A DNA stretch of 64,000 nucleotides, from assembly GCA_030770545.1 (NCBI GenBank), contig CM061096.1, forward strand, positions 10,521,501-10,585,500, read 5' to 3'. Below the pieces are notes generated by a model, which searched no databases, was not told where the DNA came from, and saw only the letters and a list, made by a program, of their open reading frames with translations. Origin of the DNA: Macropodus opercularis. Lineage: Eukaryota > Chordata > Actinopteri > Anabantiformes > Osphronemidae. Shown here piece after piece: positions 14,003-26,863 of this stretch (within the stretch, counting starts at the first letter, position 1; each line of letters starts with the position of its first letter). The translations under genes were made by a program, and so were the position numbers.

Positions 14003-15496
14003 TTCTACAGTCTCGCACCAACAGCGGCCTACCAGCACCACTCACACATCATCTGCCACTCAGGTCACACTACAATCCAGACCGACGCGCCAGGAAATCT
14101 GCACTGCTGCATATGCATACACCGACACAATGTTAGCATGCAGCTCTGAGTCTGCTGCCGTGCTCTCGAGATGATCTTCCTCTGGTAAAGTGGAGGTTGG
14201 CCAATGTTTTTACCACCATAGGAAGAGGAAGTGTATATAGTTACTGTAGGCCCCACCTATGATATCACACCACAGTGAAGAAAGTTCAAAATGAAAAAAA
14301 GATCAAAATGTCATGATAGGAAGACTTATTTTGGTGTGCTATGAGTAATAAAGTTCAAACAGCTCAGACAATAGGTATTCTATTATTAGACCATGACCAT
14401 TATTACCACTGATCTACACCACAATCGACAGAAACGTTGACACGTCCAATTAAAATACCTCAGCTGATCTTCATTTGAGCATTATAGGACTAATATGAAC
14501 TAATAGCATAACATATAACAAAATGTCCTCTCGGCAGCTGTATTCATCAGCTCTGCTCTGACTTCTAACAGTGTGTTTGTAAAATGATGACACCTTGAGG
14601 ATTATAAAGATAAAACATGGGAGAACAGGCAAAGCGATAAGTTAGTCAATGAATGCTCGTTTACACATACGTTGGCTATCAAAATCAAATAAATTAAAAA
14701 CTAAGCTTTTCACATAGGTATTTTATTTTTATAGTCAAAAACCACCACTAATACAAATCAAAGAGACACACCAGAAGGTGAACACCCATACTGTAAAGAA
14801 ATCAAATCAATTGTTAGTGTAGTGACGACACAAAAACCAGAATTAAAAGCAGGATGAGCTAAAACTGACTTTTGCAAAAATCAAATCAACTAAATCAAGT
14901 ATTGCTCAGCCACAGTGCTTAAAGTTTGATTTACTGAGCATGATTAGGATGTGAAAAGATCCGAGGCGGGTTCTGAGACAAATTGAAAGGGCGCAAACCT
15001 TGAGTCCAAGTGAACAGCAGCTTGGTGGCAAATAGTGAAGGAATAATTACCTACTGTGCTCCCAGTATTTCTGCAGTCCTATGAATCTGAGTAATAGTTA
15101 TTTGTGTTTTGCTTGGGTAAAGCTCTGCTGCAAGCATCCACAATACTGAAGAATGATCCATTTTAAAATACTGTAAAGTCTCAAAACAGAAAATACTAAA
15201 TATAAGAACAAAAGACAACCAAAGAATGTGTAAATGTCATTGGCATGCACTGCAGTTATAGCCTCATTCATTTGAACTTATGCAGTATTTTACAGTCCAA
15301 TTAAACTAATTTTGACTGTATAATTGCCTAAATGTTACAGTCCAACTGCATTTATGTCTAATACTGTACATAGATTCATTTTTCATTTCTGTATGACAGA
15401 CAGATGTTGGACTGCAAATGCCATTTAAAATGGCAAGTCTAGTGCCTTTCTCAACAGATGCTCCTGATGCATAGTCATTCTGTAAATCAGTTCCTC
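14003..15496. other. intergenic between GMIP-like promoter and COLGALT1 3-prime UTR
   Basis: No coding signal. Positions 14003-14280 are the likely promoter side of the GMIP-like gene. 14722-15496 fits the COLGALT1 3-prime UTR, because a minus-strand AATAAA (plus TTTATT) lies at 14722-14727. Confidence 0.5.
14722..14727 (-). promoter_or_regulatory. candidate poly(A) signal of COLGALT1
   Basis: Plus-strand TTTATT reads AATAAA on the minus strand, about 770 bp past the COLGALT1 stop codon. Confidence 0.35.
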
Positions 15497-18400
15497 TCAT
15501 AGCTCGTCCCGGGCTGTACTATCCAAGCGAGACTGGAGCACATCTGTGTTCTGGGCCTCAGTGCTAATCTCAGCCTGCTCCCGTGTTTTTCCTGAGCGCG
15601 CTCTGTCCCAGTCTGTGCGGAGCTTGTCATTGTCCCACACTGTTGAGGTCTCAGTGTCACTGATGTAGCCTGGGTCACCTGTGTAGTGTGTTGGATAGAC
15701 TAGAAGAGGCTCTGCAGAAAATGCTTTTAGGTCCCTGGTTTCAAACTGTTCCATATAGTCAGTCCTGTGGAGGAGAACATAACGTCAAAAAAAAACAAAA
15801 GAAGGTCACACTTCTAAGCAGAACTGCTGCATGAGTTATCTCTGTGTGCTTACACTAGGAAGGGTATAAACACTTACACTGGATGTTTATTGTACATAAT
15901 AGGAAGAAACTCATCCACTGGCAAAATCTTTTTCAGCGGTTCAGCGTTTAAAAGCTTTTTAGCACCTTGTAAAGACATCATATATCCCAGTGTCCAATAT
16001 GAATAGTCTGCTTCTACTAAGTTGTGAACATTAGGCACTGCTTTCTCTGGCCGGTCTACTTGCATTCTCTTCCGGCCGATATAACTGGAAGAAAAGAAGA
16101 CAAAAGAACGAGTGACACTTCACTGTGAGAAGATAAAATGAAAGATTGTCAAGGAAGCATGAGCTCACATGAGATCCCAGTCCAGTCCTTCATTCTCCAC
16201 TTCGCTCATCAAGTTCATCAAGCGACGCTTGAAGAATACTTCAAAACGCAGGTCGTCTTCAATCACTAGAGAGGTGAGCAGGCCTCGCTCCACAATCTAA
16301 AGCCATACACTGATTCAATCAATAACTGACACATGTACCTGATTCACACATTTGAAATAGTTAGGCTTTTGGGTCTGACCTCTTTCCAGATGTTATAGTG
16401 GGAAAGGAAACAGCCCAGCTCTCCTTTTGTAACCGGGCGACCATGATAAGGGTCACTGTATCCAGGGAGCATGTTGATGCCCAGAGCATGAACTTCACTC
16501 ACATTCATTGCTCTGAAATAAACAATAACATCATGAGAGAGAATAGACAACAATGGCTAGTAAGTACCTTAGCATTAAACAGAGTGAACCTACTTTCCAT
16601 CTACAGCTGCGTTGACCTTACAAGCTATTTCTTGCTCGTACAACGCCCTCAGCATGCGCTCTCTGCGGTCAGTCCGTCTCTCCAGGTTTATCATGAACAC
16701 CTGCACATGTACAACAGTAAATTCAGCTCATGTAATTACAGTCTGCTACCAGAAGGGGGAGGCATTCAGCAGAAAAGTGGACAGAGGGCCATTTTTGCAG
16801 ATTCCATCTTCACATCACTCTTAACTCACCTCATCAAAGCCCATTTTGTCAGGATATTTTCTAGGGACAGGCATGAAATTTGAAGGCATCACTGGGGAAT
16901 GTCTCACTACACATTGAGAGGAAAGATGGATGCAGAAATGGTATGAATGGTATATAGAAACCCATGCAGATGAGTCATCAGATGAACGGGCAAAAAGTAT
17001 AATACAGACATTAAAAGTATTGTGAAAAAATGGATTTGGAAAGTTAAAAGTTAAGTCCTCCATGTAAACGGAGACCACTCACCGTTAACCTCGAGCAGGG
17101 AGTGCAAGAAGCTCTCTGCTTCGTCTTGCAAAGTATTGTGAGGTCGCAGTGGCACAGGGAAGTAACCATAGGTCTCTTTGTTGCATAAAAACATCTGAAC
17201 GTCTGTAATGAGCAAACCAAATGTTTTTAATGTGAACTTATGCCATACAGGGTATTACGGCTGGATTCAAGCACCACAATGGCCTTTACCTGCCATTCGA
17301 GCAGAGAAGGCAAACACAATGATGTCATCAAATGCCCAGCTGTATTCTGGGTGTGGAGGGTGAAAGGCCAGCTGCCTGGATGCCTCTTTTCTGAGGTCTA
17401 TCAGAAAGGTGGAATGAACCATGGGTACAGCAAAACAGCCCTTTCGCAGCTGCTTCCTCATGGGTATGTAGGCAGGTGTGCGTTTATAGTAACCCTGAAG
17501 AGGCAGAGGTGATTATTTGTGTTCAAAGAGAGTCTGATGGCATTTTATCAAAGACAAAATAAACTCTTCAACATACACAATCATGTTGTCAGCAACCTAC
17601 CTGTGAGGTCATTCCACACCAAAAGTTTGAATAGGCTGCGCGAGATTCAAGCAATGGTGCAATAATGGTCTTGTTCTCTTTCATGAGCTTCCAGAGCACA
17701 TCTGGATTGATGAGGAGGTTGTCACAATCCACCAACTACACAAGTAAGAGAAGACATGGTGTTGATGTAGGAGCGTATACAGTATGGAGCACACCATCAG
17801 GTTATGAAGCCTCTAGCACAATCTTTTTTTTAATTTGGGTGAAGTTTCCTTGAAAATTATAACCCACTGAAGATAGACAATATAGGCTGGGCTGAGGAGT
17901 ACAAATAGACATGGACACAGAACAGCAAATTTGAAATATGGTTTATGGACTCAGGCTTTGTGTCAGCATGTAATGATCCAGATGAACTGGACCAAAGACA
18001 TAAAAATGTAACTGGCACAGTATTCAAAACTCGTCCTGGTGCTTAAATTACAATTCCAGTTGTACTTGACTCTGTACTTATCCTTCTACTGCACTGGGTT
18101 GTGCCTTAAGAGAGAGGTTTCCAGTGATACTGTGCTTTCATTTGTGCCTGTAAAGAGTATTGCTGACCTACCAAAAAGTAGTCTGCCCACATCTCACGAG
18201 CTGACTCCAGTGCTGCTTGCCGGAGCTTCATAACATGCTCATAACGGGCATCTGGCCAGTGCTTTGGACCATCTTCTTCTGCATAGCGGCTGCAAAACAC
18301 AACACAGTTAATGCAGTTAACTGTTTTCAGGCACAGAAATCTTTTGCTGAAAACACAAAATTACCAACCTGGGTTTATCTTTTGGCCTCCACTCCACGTA

Positions 18401-20048
18401 ATGGTACAGATTCTGCACCTTGACAAGCCAGTCACGCAGAATATCAGTGGTGTTGTCCTCATTATGATCTGTTGCTACCCTGTATACAAAAATATAACAG
18501 ATTCAGAGATTAAAGATTGAACTCTGTTCAACAGCAACTGAGCAGGGCTTTAACAATGGTTGCATGCAGCTCTAGGATTGGATTCAAAGAGAGAAAAGAG
18601 ATGAAAGAAGACACCATGACTCAAATGACAATAGTTCTGTGTTCACATTTTTTCAACGCTCATTGTCTGGAGCTGTGGGAAGTAACTGTGTTAATGATAC
18701 CAGTATCACAGAACAAAAGTCCTATACTGTACATCTAGGTTATATTAGGGTAGTCAGCTAATGTGATACAGAGGAAATCATGGTACAGTGATACAAAGCT
18801 ATTCTGCCCTCAGTAGTTTACAACAGAGGGAAATGATTTAGACTGAAGTTACATGTGAAGCAACTGAACCCCAGCTCACTTTTATGTTAGACCCAATCCT
18901 GCAGAATTTCATCTGCAGGGAAACCAGCAGAGTTCCGGTGGATAACAGCCAAGCTGGGCTCTTCCGACAAATTTCTCCGGAATACGTGAGAACTCAACAG
19001 CCCCTTGATAAGCAATTCCTTCCCTCACACATGCTGTGCAACCGTCTTCCAAACCTCAGCTTTGACTGATCATCTAGTTAATGATGTACATCCAGTGTTC
19101 TATACGACTGGCGTTTAACTTACATCTCTCATTTGTGTGTGTGCGTGTGTGTGGGGGGGGTATTAAAGAATATTATTGCAGGCACTGGCATGTTAAATTA
19201 CAATTGGGATTCTGCAGCTGTGGCTTGCTAGCAGCTGCAGAATGCAGCAGGACGAAGCCCACATCATGCAGCGTTTACAACATCATGCAGATTGTAGACT
19301 GATGTTTGTGTAACCTGCCTAAACAAAACCGTGCTTACCTTAACAATATTTAGAGAAGGGTTCATGAGCCATAAAACTGCTTAAAACATCTAGGTTGTAG
19401 CTAAACATGAAAATTGTCTGGTGCCATGTGTTTCCATGCACCATTATTAAGGAAATATAAGCATTGCACAAAATGTCCTCAGAGGGCTCAGACAGAATGT
19501 AGTTAACTCTTTTCTCTAATTGCGCCGCAACTTCTACTTCGCCCTACAGTAATGTCAAAACAGTGCTTCATGAACGAGAGTCCTCTAAAGCTGGAGTTTG
19601 CCAGATGTTCAGTTTATAAATCATATGTGTGTCTGTCTGTCTGTCAGTGGCTTAGTGCACAGAAGCCTGAATACCAGAGTCAAGAGCTGATGGCCTGAGG
19701 CGGACGAGGACTGGAAACAGCCTGAAGGTGTATGTCTGCATCAACCTTTCAATCACACGCCTCCCTCCCCTCCACGTACACAGATCAGTGAAAGCGCACA
19801 CCAACCTTTACCAGTACTCACCACAGAGCCATACGGTCCTTGGGGTAGTTGAGGCGCTCGATAGTGCCGAGGAAGTGGGGCAGCGAGTGTTCGGAGTTTC
19901 TGCAGATGAGGGCGACAACAACCCGGGGAGCGAGGAGCGCAGACTCGGGGCTCCAGCGCTCCTCGGCGAAGTATCCCCGGGAAGGACGGCAGCAGGACAG
20001 CAGCAAGAGGAGGAGCGGGGCGGCGGGGAGGCAGGCGAGCCCGGGCAT
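15497..20048 (-). CDS. colgalt1: procollagen galactosyltransferase 1
   Basis: Transfers galactose from UDP-Gal to hydroxylysine of collagens in the ER lumen (GT25 family). Twelve exons, all in phase: 19822-20048, 18369-18479, 18172-18289, 17601-17735, 17290-17494, 17083-17202, 16830-16906, 16594-16700, 16380-16512, 16169-16296, 15878-16084, 15497-15764. They total 1836 nt, or 611 residues; human COLGALT1 is about 620. The start at 20048 opens a signal peptide with a Leu/Cys-rich core (LLLLLLSCC). Visible features: a first glycosyltransferase half (VVVALICRNSEHSLPHFLG, then LVDCDNLL with a DxD-type motif), then the GT25 half beginning FMINLERRTDR (near 16690) with the acidic motif IEDDLRFE near 16250. 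The protein ends RDEL, an ER-retrieval tail. COLGALT2 is a less likely alternative; PGLS and SLC27A1 as neighbours favour COLGALT1. No lesions seen. Confidence 0.95.
19131..19159. repeat. GT microsatellite with G run
   Basis: A short gtgtgtgtgcgtgtgtgt tract is followed by a run of G inside the long first intron of COLGALT1. It is the only clear simple repeat in that intron. Confidence 0.7.
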
Positions 20049-20746
20049 TGCGACAGTGAATAGAAAAATAAAACAGAAAAGAACAAATGGAGGTGGATGA
20101 TGGTTGAGGCGCCGTTACTCAGACGTTGCCTCGTTACTTTGCGCGGTCATCGCAGAAAAGCAAAATGTTCGGCAGCAGATTCCAATGTGACAACAGCGCG
20201 AAGTTGGGCTTTAAAGGGGAGGAGCGCTGCGGTCTTAAAGGGGAGGCCCTGGCGAACGTCTACTTAGGCGCAGTCAACGCCAAAGCAAGACGATTCCCCA
20301 CTTTCAGCCACTGGTGAAGAAGAGATTTGTGTATGGCCGGTTGTAACGCACACTTATGTAGACAGGTACTTCTGTGCGTCAACGAAACTTTATTGAATAT
20401 TTCACAAAGGGTAACAGCAGGTAAAGTACAATATGTGTTTGGTTTTGTTGGGTTAATTAACCAGATTCTACATTTCAAATGTTCCAAGACACCCTTCCAG
20501 ATGGCAAATAACTACAAAACATATCATCATTTACGCATTTCTTGCACATACGTTTGTCTTCAAGTGTCAGACACTAACAAAGTGCTCATGCTGGAAATTA
20601 CCAGAGTGATTGGTCTATATGTCATCCCTCCTTTGTAAACCAATAAACTTTCATCTGAAAGTAGGAATGTTCTTCACCGTTCTTTAGCTTCTTCAGTCTG
20701 GTTTTCACGCCAGTGTTGACTGCCGTAGTCTGCCACATAAAAGTGT
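20049..20746. other. COLGALT1 promoter side and PGLS 3-prime UTR
   Basis: The GC-rich stretch 20049-20300 abuts the COLGALT1 start and is a likely promoter/5-prime UTR. A minus-strand AATAAA (plus TTTATT at 20389-20394) about 350 bp past the PGLS stop suggests that the PGLS transcript ends near 20380. No further gene is seen. Confidence 0.45.
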
Positions 20747-22213
20747 CTACAGCTTGGCCCCTAAGCCTAACCTCTCTACCTCGATAGATAGGGAGGCAGC
20801 TGCAGGATCATCAACAAGCCAGAACAGCTCGCCATTGGTTGGGACAACACGGGCTGCTGGGAACGCTGAGCCCTCTCTGCCTTCCAGCACATCCTGAAAG
20901 AAAATGGCTGCGGTGTTAAAATGGAACCGTGCTCAGTAGTATCAGCTGGGTCAGTGGGTCATACAGCAGCTCATCCCTAAACTTTTATTTGAGTTTATTT
21001 CAACTCCTTTATGCATGCTTTAAACTGTTTTTTCCTCAGTAAAACATTACCTTTAAAACAGCTGCTTTGCTTCCTCCTGTTGACACAAAAGCCACGCAGC
21101 GTGCAGAGTTTACCACTGGAAAAGTCATAGTTACACGTTGTGGCGGTGGTTTGGGAGAGTCGCTGATGGGAGCCACAATCTTCTTCCCCTCCTGAATGTG
21201 TGGTACAGCCAAAGACAATCATTTATCATTTATAATGTATACAGTTGTCAAAAAAGGCCCAGTATAAGCAGCACACCAGAAGAGCCCACTGCAACATCTC
21301 TCACATACCCCGAACAAAGAATGAATGAGAACTGGTTTTGTTATTCCAAATGAAGTTCCTTTAAATTTTATTTAATTTAATTTAATCCTCATAGTCATTT
21401 GAATCCTGTTTTGGACAAGTTGTAGTTTCACACATCTATAATCATCACCATAAAAAGAGCATGTTTTTACTGACTTCATACCAAATTCAGGCTACATACT
21501 TGACAGATTCTCTGCTATTACAGCCCTTACCTCCAAGAGAGGGTGGTCTGGGAAGAGGGAACAGGTGTGCCCATCAGGCCCCATACCCAGCAGCAACAAG
21601 TCAAACACAGGGACGTCGTCATTTGGGAAGGCCTGTGTGGTTTTGAAAGTATAAAAAAATAAAATACTCTAAAAGCATTCAAACTGTCTGATGTCTGTGA
21701 GTTGAGCCATTTCCCACAACTAAGTATTTGTCACAGACCTCCTTCAGTTTGCGAGTATAATCTTCAGCACACTCATTCACTGCAAGCGAGGAGTTGATGG
21801 TTAAGATCCCACTATCTGGGATGTTGATTTTAGAAAACAGCTGATTCTGGAACAGAAGAAAACATTTGAAAACAATGTAACAGAATACGATAAATTAGGA
21901 ATGTTTTATTATTATTAATGAATGAAAGCCACTGCATTTGAACACACACCTTGTACAGCCCATAGGTGCTTTCAGGATCATCAAAGGAAACCAATCGCTC
22001 GTCACAGAAGCCGACCACCCACTTGCTGCAGTCTAGGCCCGGCAGAGCCAGCAGCTCCTGGCTGAGCATGGACACAAGGCTTCCTCCAGAGAGTCCCAAG
22101 GTGAACCTGCCATGACAGCTGATTGCTTTCTCTGCCCGAGATGTCACCAGATGGGCCAGGACGGGGCCGAGCTCCGTGGAGGAGGGAAAGACCACAACTC
22201 TTCTGGAAGCCAT
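20747..22213 (-). CDS. pgls: 6-phosphogluconolactonase
   Basis: Hydrolyses 6-phosphogluconolactone to 6-phosphogluconate, the second step of the oxidative pentose phosphate pathway, in the cytosol. Five in-phase exons: 21950-22213, 21739-21846, 21531-21632, 21051-21191, 20747-20893, together 762 nt or 253 residues (human about 258). Family landmarks: the N-terminal LGLSGGSLVSML loop (residues about 38-50), FCDERLVSFDDPES (about 68-82), and the GMGPDGHTCSLFPDHP signature in exon 3, which holds the sugar-phosphate-binding segment. The start at 22213 (MASRRVVVFPSS) is the first ATG and begins the conserved domain directly. The gene lies head-to-head with zinc-finger gene A, 848 bp away, and just upstream of COLGALT1 on the same strand. 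Confidence 0.95.
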
Positions 22214-23061
22214 GGGAGCACTGCTTCAGCTAAAACAAGTAAGAGAGGAAGCCAGTGTTTGAGCAATTTACAAGAAAGAAATTACAAAACACTTTTGCAA
22301 GCCACCACGAAGAGCAGGTTATTTCAGCACCTCTGTCCTCAAAGGGACTATCAACAGCTTGTGGTGGCTCGTTGAAGCTTTAATTTCTTGACTTTCTAAC
22401 TACTGGGACTGAGGTTTGTTTTATAAACTGCGATTAGGGTGAAACTGAGCAGACAGACAACATGAAACTGCATTAACCACCTGTCGGACGAGCTTTGCTA
22501 ATTTCCTGTTCACAATAACCGCATATACCCTCAATAAAACCGAGGTTTTCGTACCTGCTGAGTATTTTAAGCGCTACTTGTCATGAGGTTTTTCAATCGG
22601 TTGAATTAATTCGACGCAATACTTCCTGAAACGCGTTTTCACTCAACCAATCACGTCCTGTGTTTGGGCTGCGGCGCATTATGGTAACTGTAGTTCCAGG
22701 CAAAGTAGCCAGAGCGGCGTTAAATTAATTGTGGACATTGGGAGATTAAGGGAACAACACAGGTATGTTTGTGCTCACGCTCGATGCTTAAAGTCAGCAG
22801 CTGAACTGACCATATAGATCGATAGTTTACTTGAATCTGTGACTGCGGTGCCTCCTCCCACCCGACAGATGGAAACACTGCGTCCACTCCAGCCACCTGA
22901 GTTTTGAAGACGCACACGCAAACCTAGTGGCCGCGTATACGCAGCTCTTCTCGTGTCTTACATCGCAACATTTTAAGAGGAACATCGAGTGTTTTTCGGG
23001 CTGCGGCATCTCGTCCGTGCGCATCTCGAGTGTGACACAGATACAAGCCAACGAAAAAAAA
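22214..23061. promoter_or_regulatory. shared intergenic promoter region, pgls and zinc-finger gene A
   Basis: An 848-bp gap between divergent start codons. It contains a CCAAT box at 22647-22651 and, at 22676-22697, a minus-strand sequence starting GGAACTACAGTTACC and ending ATAATGC that resembles the ZNF143/Staf promoter element. Together these are typical of TATA-less bidirectional promoters. Part of the right end is 5-prime UTR of gene A. Confidence 0.5.
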
Positions 23062-24570
23062 ATGTCGACTGCTTTTTCTTTCCAAACACAGCTTGTCTCC
23101 ATCATGGACGCGTTATCCAAAACAGCTGTAATGGAAATAAGCAAACTGGTGGAGATCGAGTCGAAGATGCTGAAAATAGAGATAACCCGAGGACGCAACG
23201 AGATCGCCTCGCTCACCGAAAAACTGCATCTGATGGAGAAATTGCTTTACATCGCCCAGGGTGGCAGACAGGATGCGGCAGCAGCAGTGTGCTCGGTGGC
23301 GAGAGATGGCTCACAAAACGGAACAGCGGAGCCTGACAGGACCAGACTTGCCATAAAAAGGTAGGGTTGCAGAAGTCTGTGCTGTGTGTGTGAGTCTTTC
23401 TCCATCGTGACCCTTACTGCCAGCTCCACCCTGCTGCCTGCTGATCTGATTTAACATTTCTGCATGACAGTGAAAGCTCATGGGAAAGCATCAGTTCCTC
23501 CACTGAAATCAACGGTTTGCAAGTTGAAGAGCAAACTGCAGCTGAGGTAACTTTGCACCTGTACTTCGTTACTATTACATACTGTACTGTGTTATTCATT
23601 TGCAAGAGGTGCCAGTCATTTACCGTTTTCTCATCAGCTTCCAGACCCACCAAAGGTGCAGCCTGAACTTATAGTAGTGAAGGAAGAACTGTCTGAGGTG
23701 GCCAGGAGAGACTCTAAACAAGATGGGGTAAACGAGAACAGTGAGTAAAATGTGTAACCTGTATAAAAGGATCAAGACTGTCAGCTACGTTTTAAAACCC
23801 CAGCAACACTTCAGCCACATCTCATAGACAGTCGTGGTCAATCATATTTCGTATTTGAACATATTTATTTGCTGTCGACAGGAACAGAGGTAAACACGGT
23901 GACCGAGAAGAGTGCAGCTGCGATTCAGTGTCCCAAACCCATTGCAGAATGTCAGCAGGTCATGTTCACTGACAAATTTGTGACCCTCAGCACTCAGTCG
24001 TCTGTTGCTGGACCAGGAAGAAGGGAAACACAGTGGAATCCACAGCTTACACCTGAACATACCACCCTGGAGGTTGGGAAAAGTCTGGCTCAAAACATTG
24101 CCTCCCAGAGCCAAAGTGTTTTAAGGAATATTAAAATTCACAATTTTAGAAACTCGGCTACGAAGAGGTTTGGCTGCTTGCAGTGTGGCAAGAGTTTTAG
24201 ATGTTTTAGTCAACTTGAAATTCACCAGAGAAGTCACACAGGTGAGAAACCATTCAGGTGCACGCTATGTGGGAAGAGATATGCTCAGAAAGGGCATTTA
24301 TATACACACCAGCGCACGCATACTGGGGAAAAGCCGTATCGGTGTCCTATTTGTGGAAAAGGCTTTATTCAGAAATGCACTCTTGATATGCATCAGCGTA
24401 CACACACCGGAGAAAAGCCCTTTGTTTGTATCAAATGTGGCAAGGGTTTTACAAAAAACTGTAATTTAAAAAAACACCTGGCAGTCCATCTAGATCCTAG
24501 TTTGAGCACTTATGGTAATGAATCTAGTACCTCAGCATTCGGTGGGACTTTTGTAAATGGAGCCACTTAA
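23062..24570 (+). CDS. C2H2 zinc-finger protein, gene A of a local trio
   Basis: Probable nuclear DNA-binding protein. Exons: 23062-23360, about 23471-23546, about 23641-23741, about 23881-24570. The start at 23062 (MSTAFSFQTQLVS) is the first ATG and aligns with the starts of the two neighbouring zinc-finger genes. Residues 1 to about 65 form a charged helical/coiled-coil module (FQTQLVSIMDALSKTA, then EISKLVE). Exon 3 carries a VKEE motif, a SUMO-consensus-like site. The last exon encodes four contiguous canonical C2H2 fingers joined by TGEKP linkers, from FGCLQCGKSF (about 24166) to HLAVH (about 24489). Unlike genes B and C, it lacks a recognisable FGKxWCMxLW segment. An AATAAA at 24622 ends the transcript close to the stop. 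I cannot assign an orthologue. Confidence 0.85.
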
Positions 24571-24621
24571 AGCACCAACATACAGAAAGGCCAGATTTCT
24601 CCAGCTCTTTGACATGTGCAT

Positions 24622-24627
24622 AATAAA
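24622..24627 (+). promoter_or_regulatory. poly(A) signal of zinc-finger gene A
   Basis: AATAAA 52 bp beyond the gene A stop codon, at a natural distance for a short 3-prime UTR. Confidence 0.5.
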
Positions 24628-25251
24628 GGTATATTTGCTCTCAGACATTTGTGTATTACCTGCTCTATAATGTTGTATATGTTTTATAATAATTTTACAT
24701 ATGTCCCTTCACAAAATAAACATTTCCTATATTGGTTGATAGCTGTACATATTTACTCTAGTTCCTATTATTGTGCTGCAGTTCACAAATGTGACCACAG
24801 GAGGACAGTAAACACCGATGGTTGTTTTATTACTTGACTTTATTAATCAATTATGCTGATTACGTGTCAGCCACAGATTTAATTGAGCGACGCCGATTCT
24901 CGCGGTTCCTTCTGCCACGTGAGGTTGACTGAATAGCGGTTAAACCTTTCAACATAAGACATTAAAATAGACAAGTGCTCGTCATCGTCTCTCTAAATCA
25001 ATTACAAGTGAAACGTCGTTATAATTCAACCTGAGGACGAAAACGCTGTTTTCATATCTTGGTGAAAAAAATCACCTTAAGGGAATTTATATTGTGCTAC
25101 CTTCATGCGGTAGCTGTAAATGTAAGTACACAAACATACCGTTTACCCACAATCCCTAGCGGCGCAGCTACACCACAGATTTGATGAAGGAGCAACGTTG
25201 CTACATTGGGTATCTTTCCAACAATTTAAAATACTTAGCCTTTCTGTCGAA

Positions 25252-26863
25252 ATGATGTGCGACACCACAAACCGAAGTTTTAGGACCCAGTTAGCCGCGA
25301 TCCTGGACAAGCTAACGAAGGCGGCTTTAGTTGAAATAGGCAACCTGGCTGATGAATGCTCCTCCGTCCTTCACACCGAGATCTCCCTTCACAAGACGGA
25401 GAATGAAGCGCTGAAGAAAAGGTGCTATTCTCTGGAGGTGCAGCTGAGAGCCGCCAGGGAGGCCCAGGCCTATCCTGCTCACGTCAACAGTGTCAGCCGG
25501 CGGCACCCTGCAGGTCAGAAACCTGGACCGTCCCTGCTAGGATCGCGTGTTAGCCAGTCTATGCGCATTTAATTTGTCTCTTGTAGCACATTGGCTGGGT
25601 TAGTGTAGATTAGAACCATGTCGCTAAGCACAGAGTGCAGATCTGTTCTATTACAGCCTTGCTTACTCGTGTTTATTAGCTAGTTGTGTGTATTTTCCAT
25701 TAATTGTCATGAATAGCACATCACAATGCTGTGCCTGCTTCTTCTTCCAGAACAGCAGCAGGCTGCACCAGCTATTGATGGTGTATTTGGAAAGGACTGG
25801 TGCATGGACCTGTGGAGAGATGATAAAATCCCCTCTCAAAGGAAAGGCACAATGGAGCCGGCAGCCATGACAAGCATTGGAGCACAGGTCAATTAGTCAC
25901 TTACTTCTCTCTTGTATTTGAGTCATTGTCTTCAGAGAGTTGAGAGACTCAGTCACTTTAAATTCTTGCTTTAAAAGCATTTAAAGTCCCATGTCCTTTT
26001 TGGCAGGCAATAGACTTGATGGAGAGGGAACCCGATCTTATCTTTGTCAAAGAAGAAATATATGATGAACATCCCATTGGCCAGCAGATGAGGCTCACAG
26101 ATAATGGAAAAAGTGAGTCTGGAATAAAAAATAAAAAGGCAACTCATGATACACCTAATAGTTTGTGATTCTATTTTATGTGTTTCATTTTACAGTTGCA
26201 CTTTTTGACGAGGAGGACATGATTCATCGATCTGTTGATGAGCTGCAGCTTCAGTCTGGCGAGATAAACAACTTCCCTATGACAACAGGGAGTCAAACAC
26301 AGTGCACACAGCCAACAATTATGGATAAGTTAATCGATGATGCAACAGTGAGCGCAATGGTTGACAATACAAATCCTCCTTCAGCTATTTCAGAATACTT
26401 AGACTATACAAACAATATCCCCATGAATGCAACCAAAGAACTCGCCATTCAGCCAAATCCCATAAAACCGACAAAAAGGTTCGAGTGCTTATTCTGTGGG
26501 AAAATATTCAATTACCTGAGCAGTTTAAAGGTGCACATTAGGCGACACTCTGGTGAGAAGCCATTCAGTTGTTCTGTTTGCGGGAAGCGGTTTGCGCAGA
26601 AAACGTACCTGAAACTGCACCAGCGTGTGCACTCAGGGGAGAAGCCATACAGCTGCCCAGACTGTGGCAAAAGTTTTTCCCAGAAAAGCTCACTAAATAT
26701 ACATCTTCGAACACACACTGGTGAAAAGCCTTACAGCTGTGTGGATTGTGGGAAATGTTATGCATACAAGTATGGCTTAAATCACCACCAGTGTTTTGAC
26801 TGGTCAAACAAACGCATCGAAAGCTTGGCTGTCAGTAAGACATCCAACTGTGACTATAAATGA
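25252..26863 (+). CDS. C2H2 zinc-finger protein, gene B of a local trio
   Basis: Exons: 25252-25513, 25751-25887, 26007-26112, 26196-26863. Two ATGs are adjacent (25252, 25255). The N-terminal module (SFRTQLAAILDKLTKAALVE) matches that of genes A and C. Exon 2 contains the linker motif FGKDWCMDLWRD, also found in gene C, and exon 3 has FVKEEIYDE with a VKEE SUMO-like site. The last exon has three canonical C2H2 fingers (from FECLFCGKIF at about 26480) with SGEKP/TGEKP linkers, then a fourth that ends HHQCFDW and lacks the normal second histidine spacing, so it is probably degenerate or C2HC. The 3-prime UTR extends to poly(A) signals around 27744 or 27808. No orthologue assigned. Confidence 0.85.
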
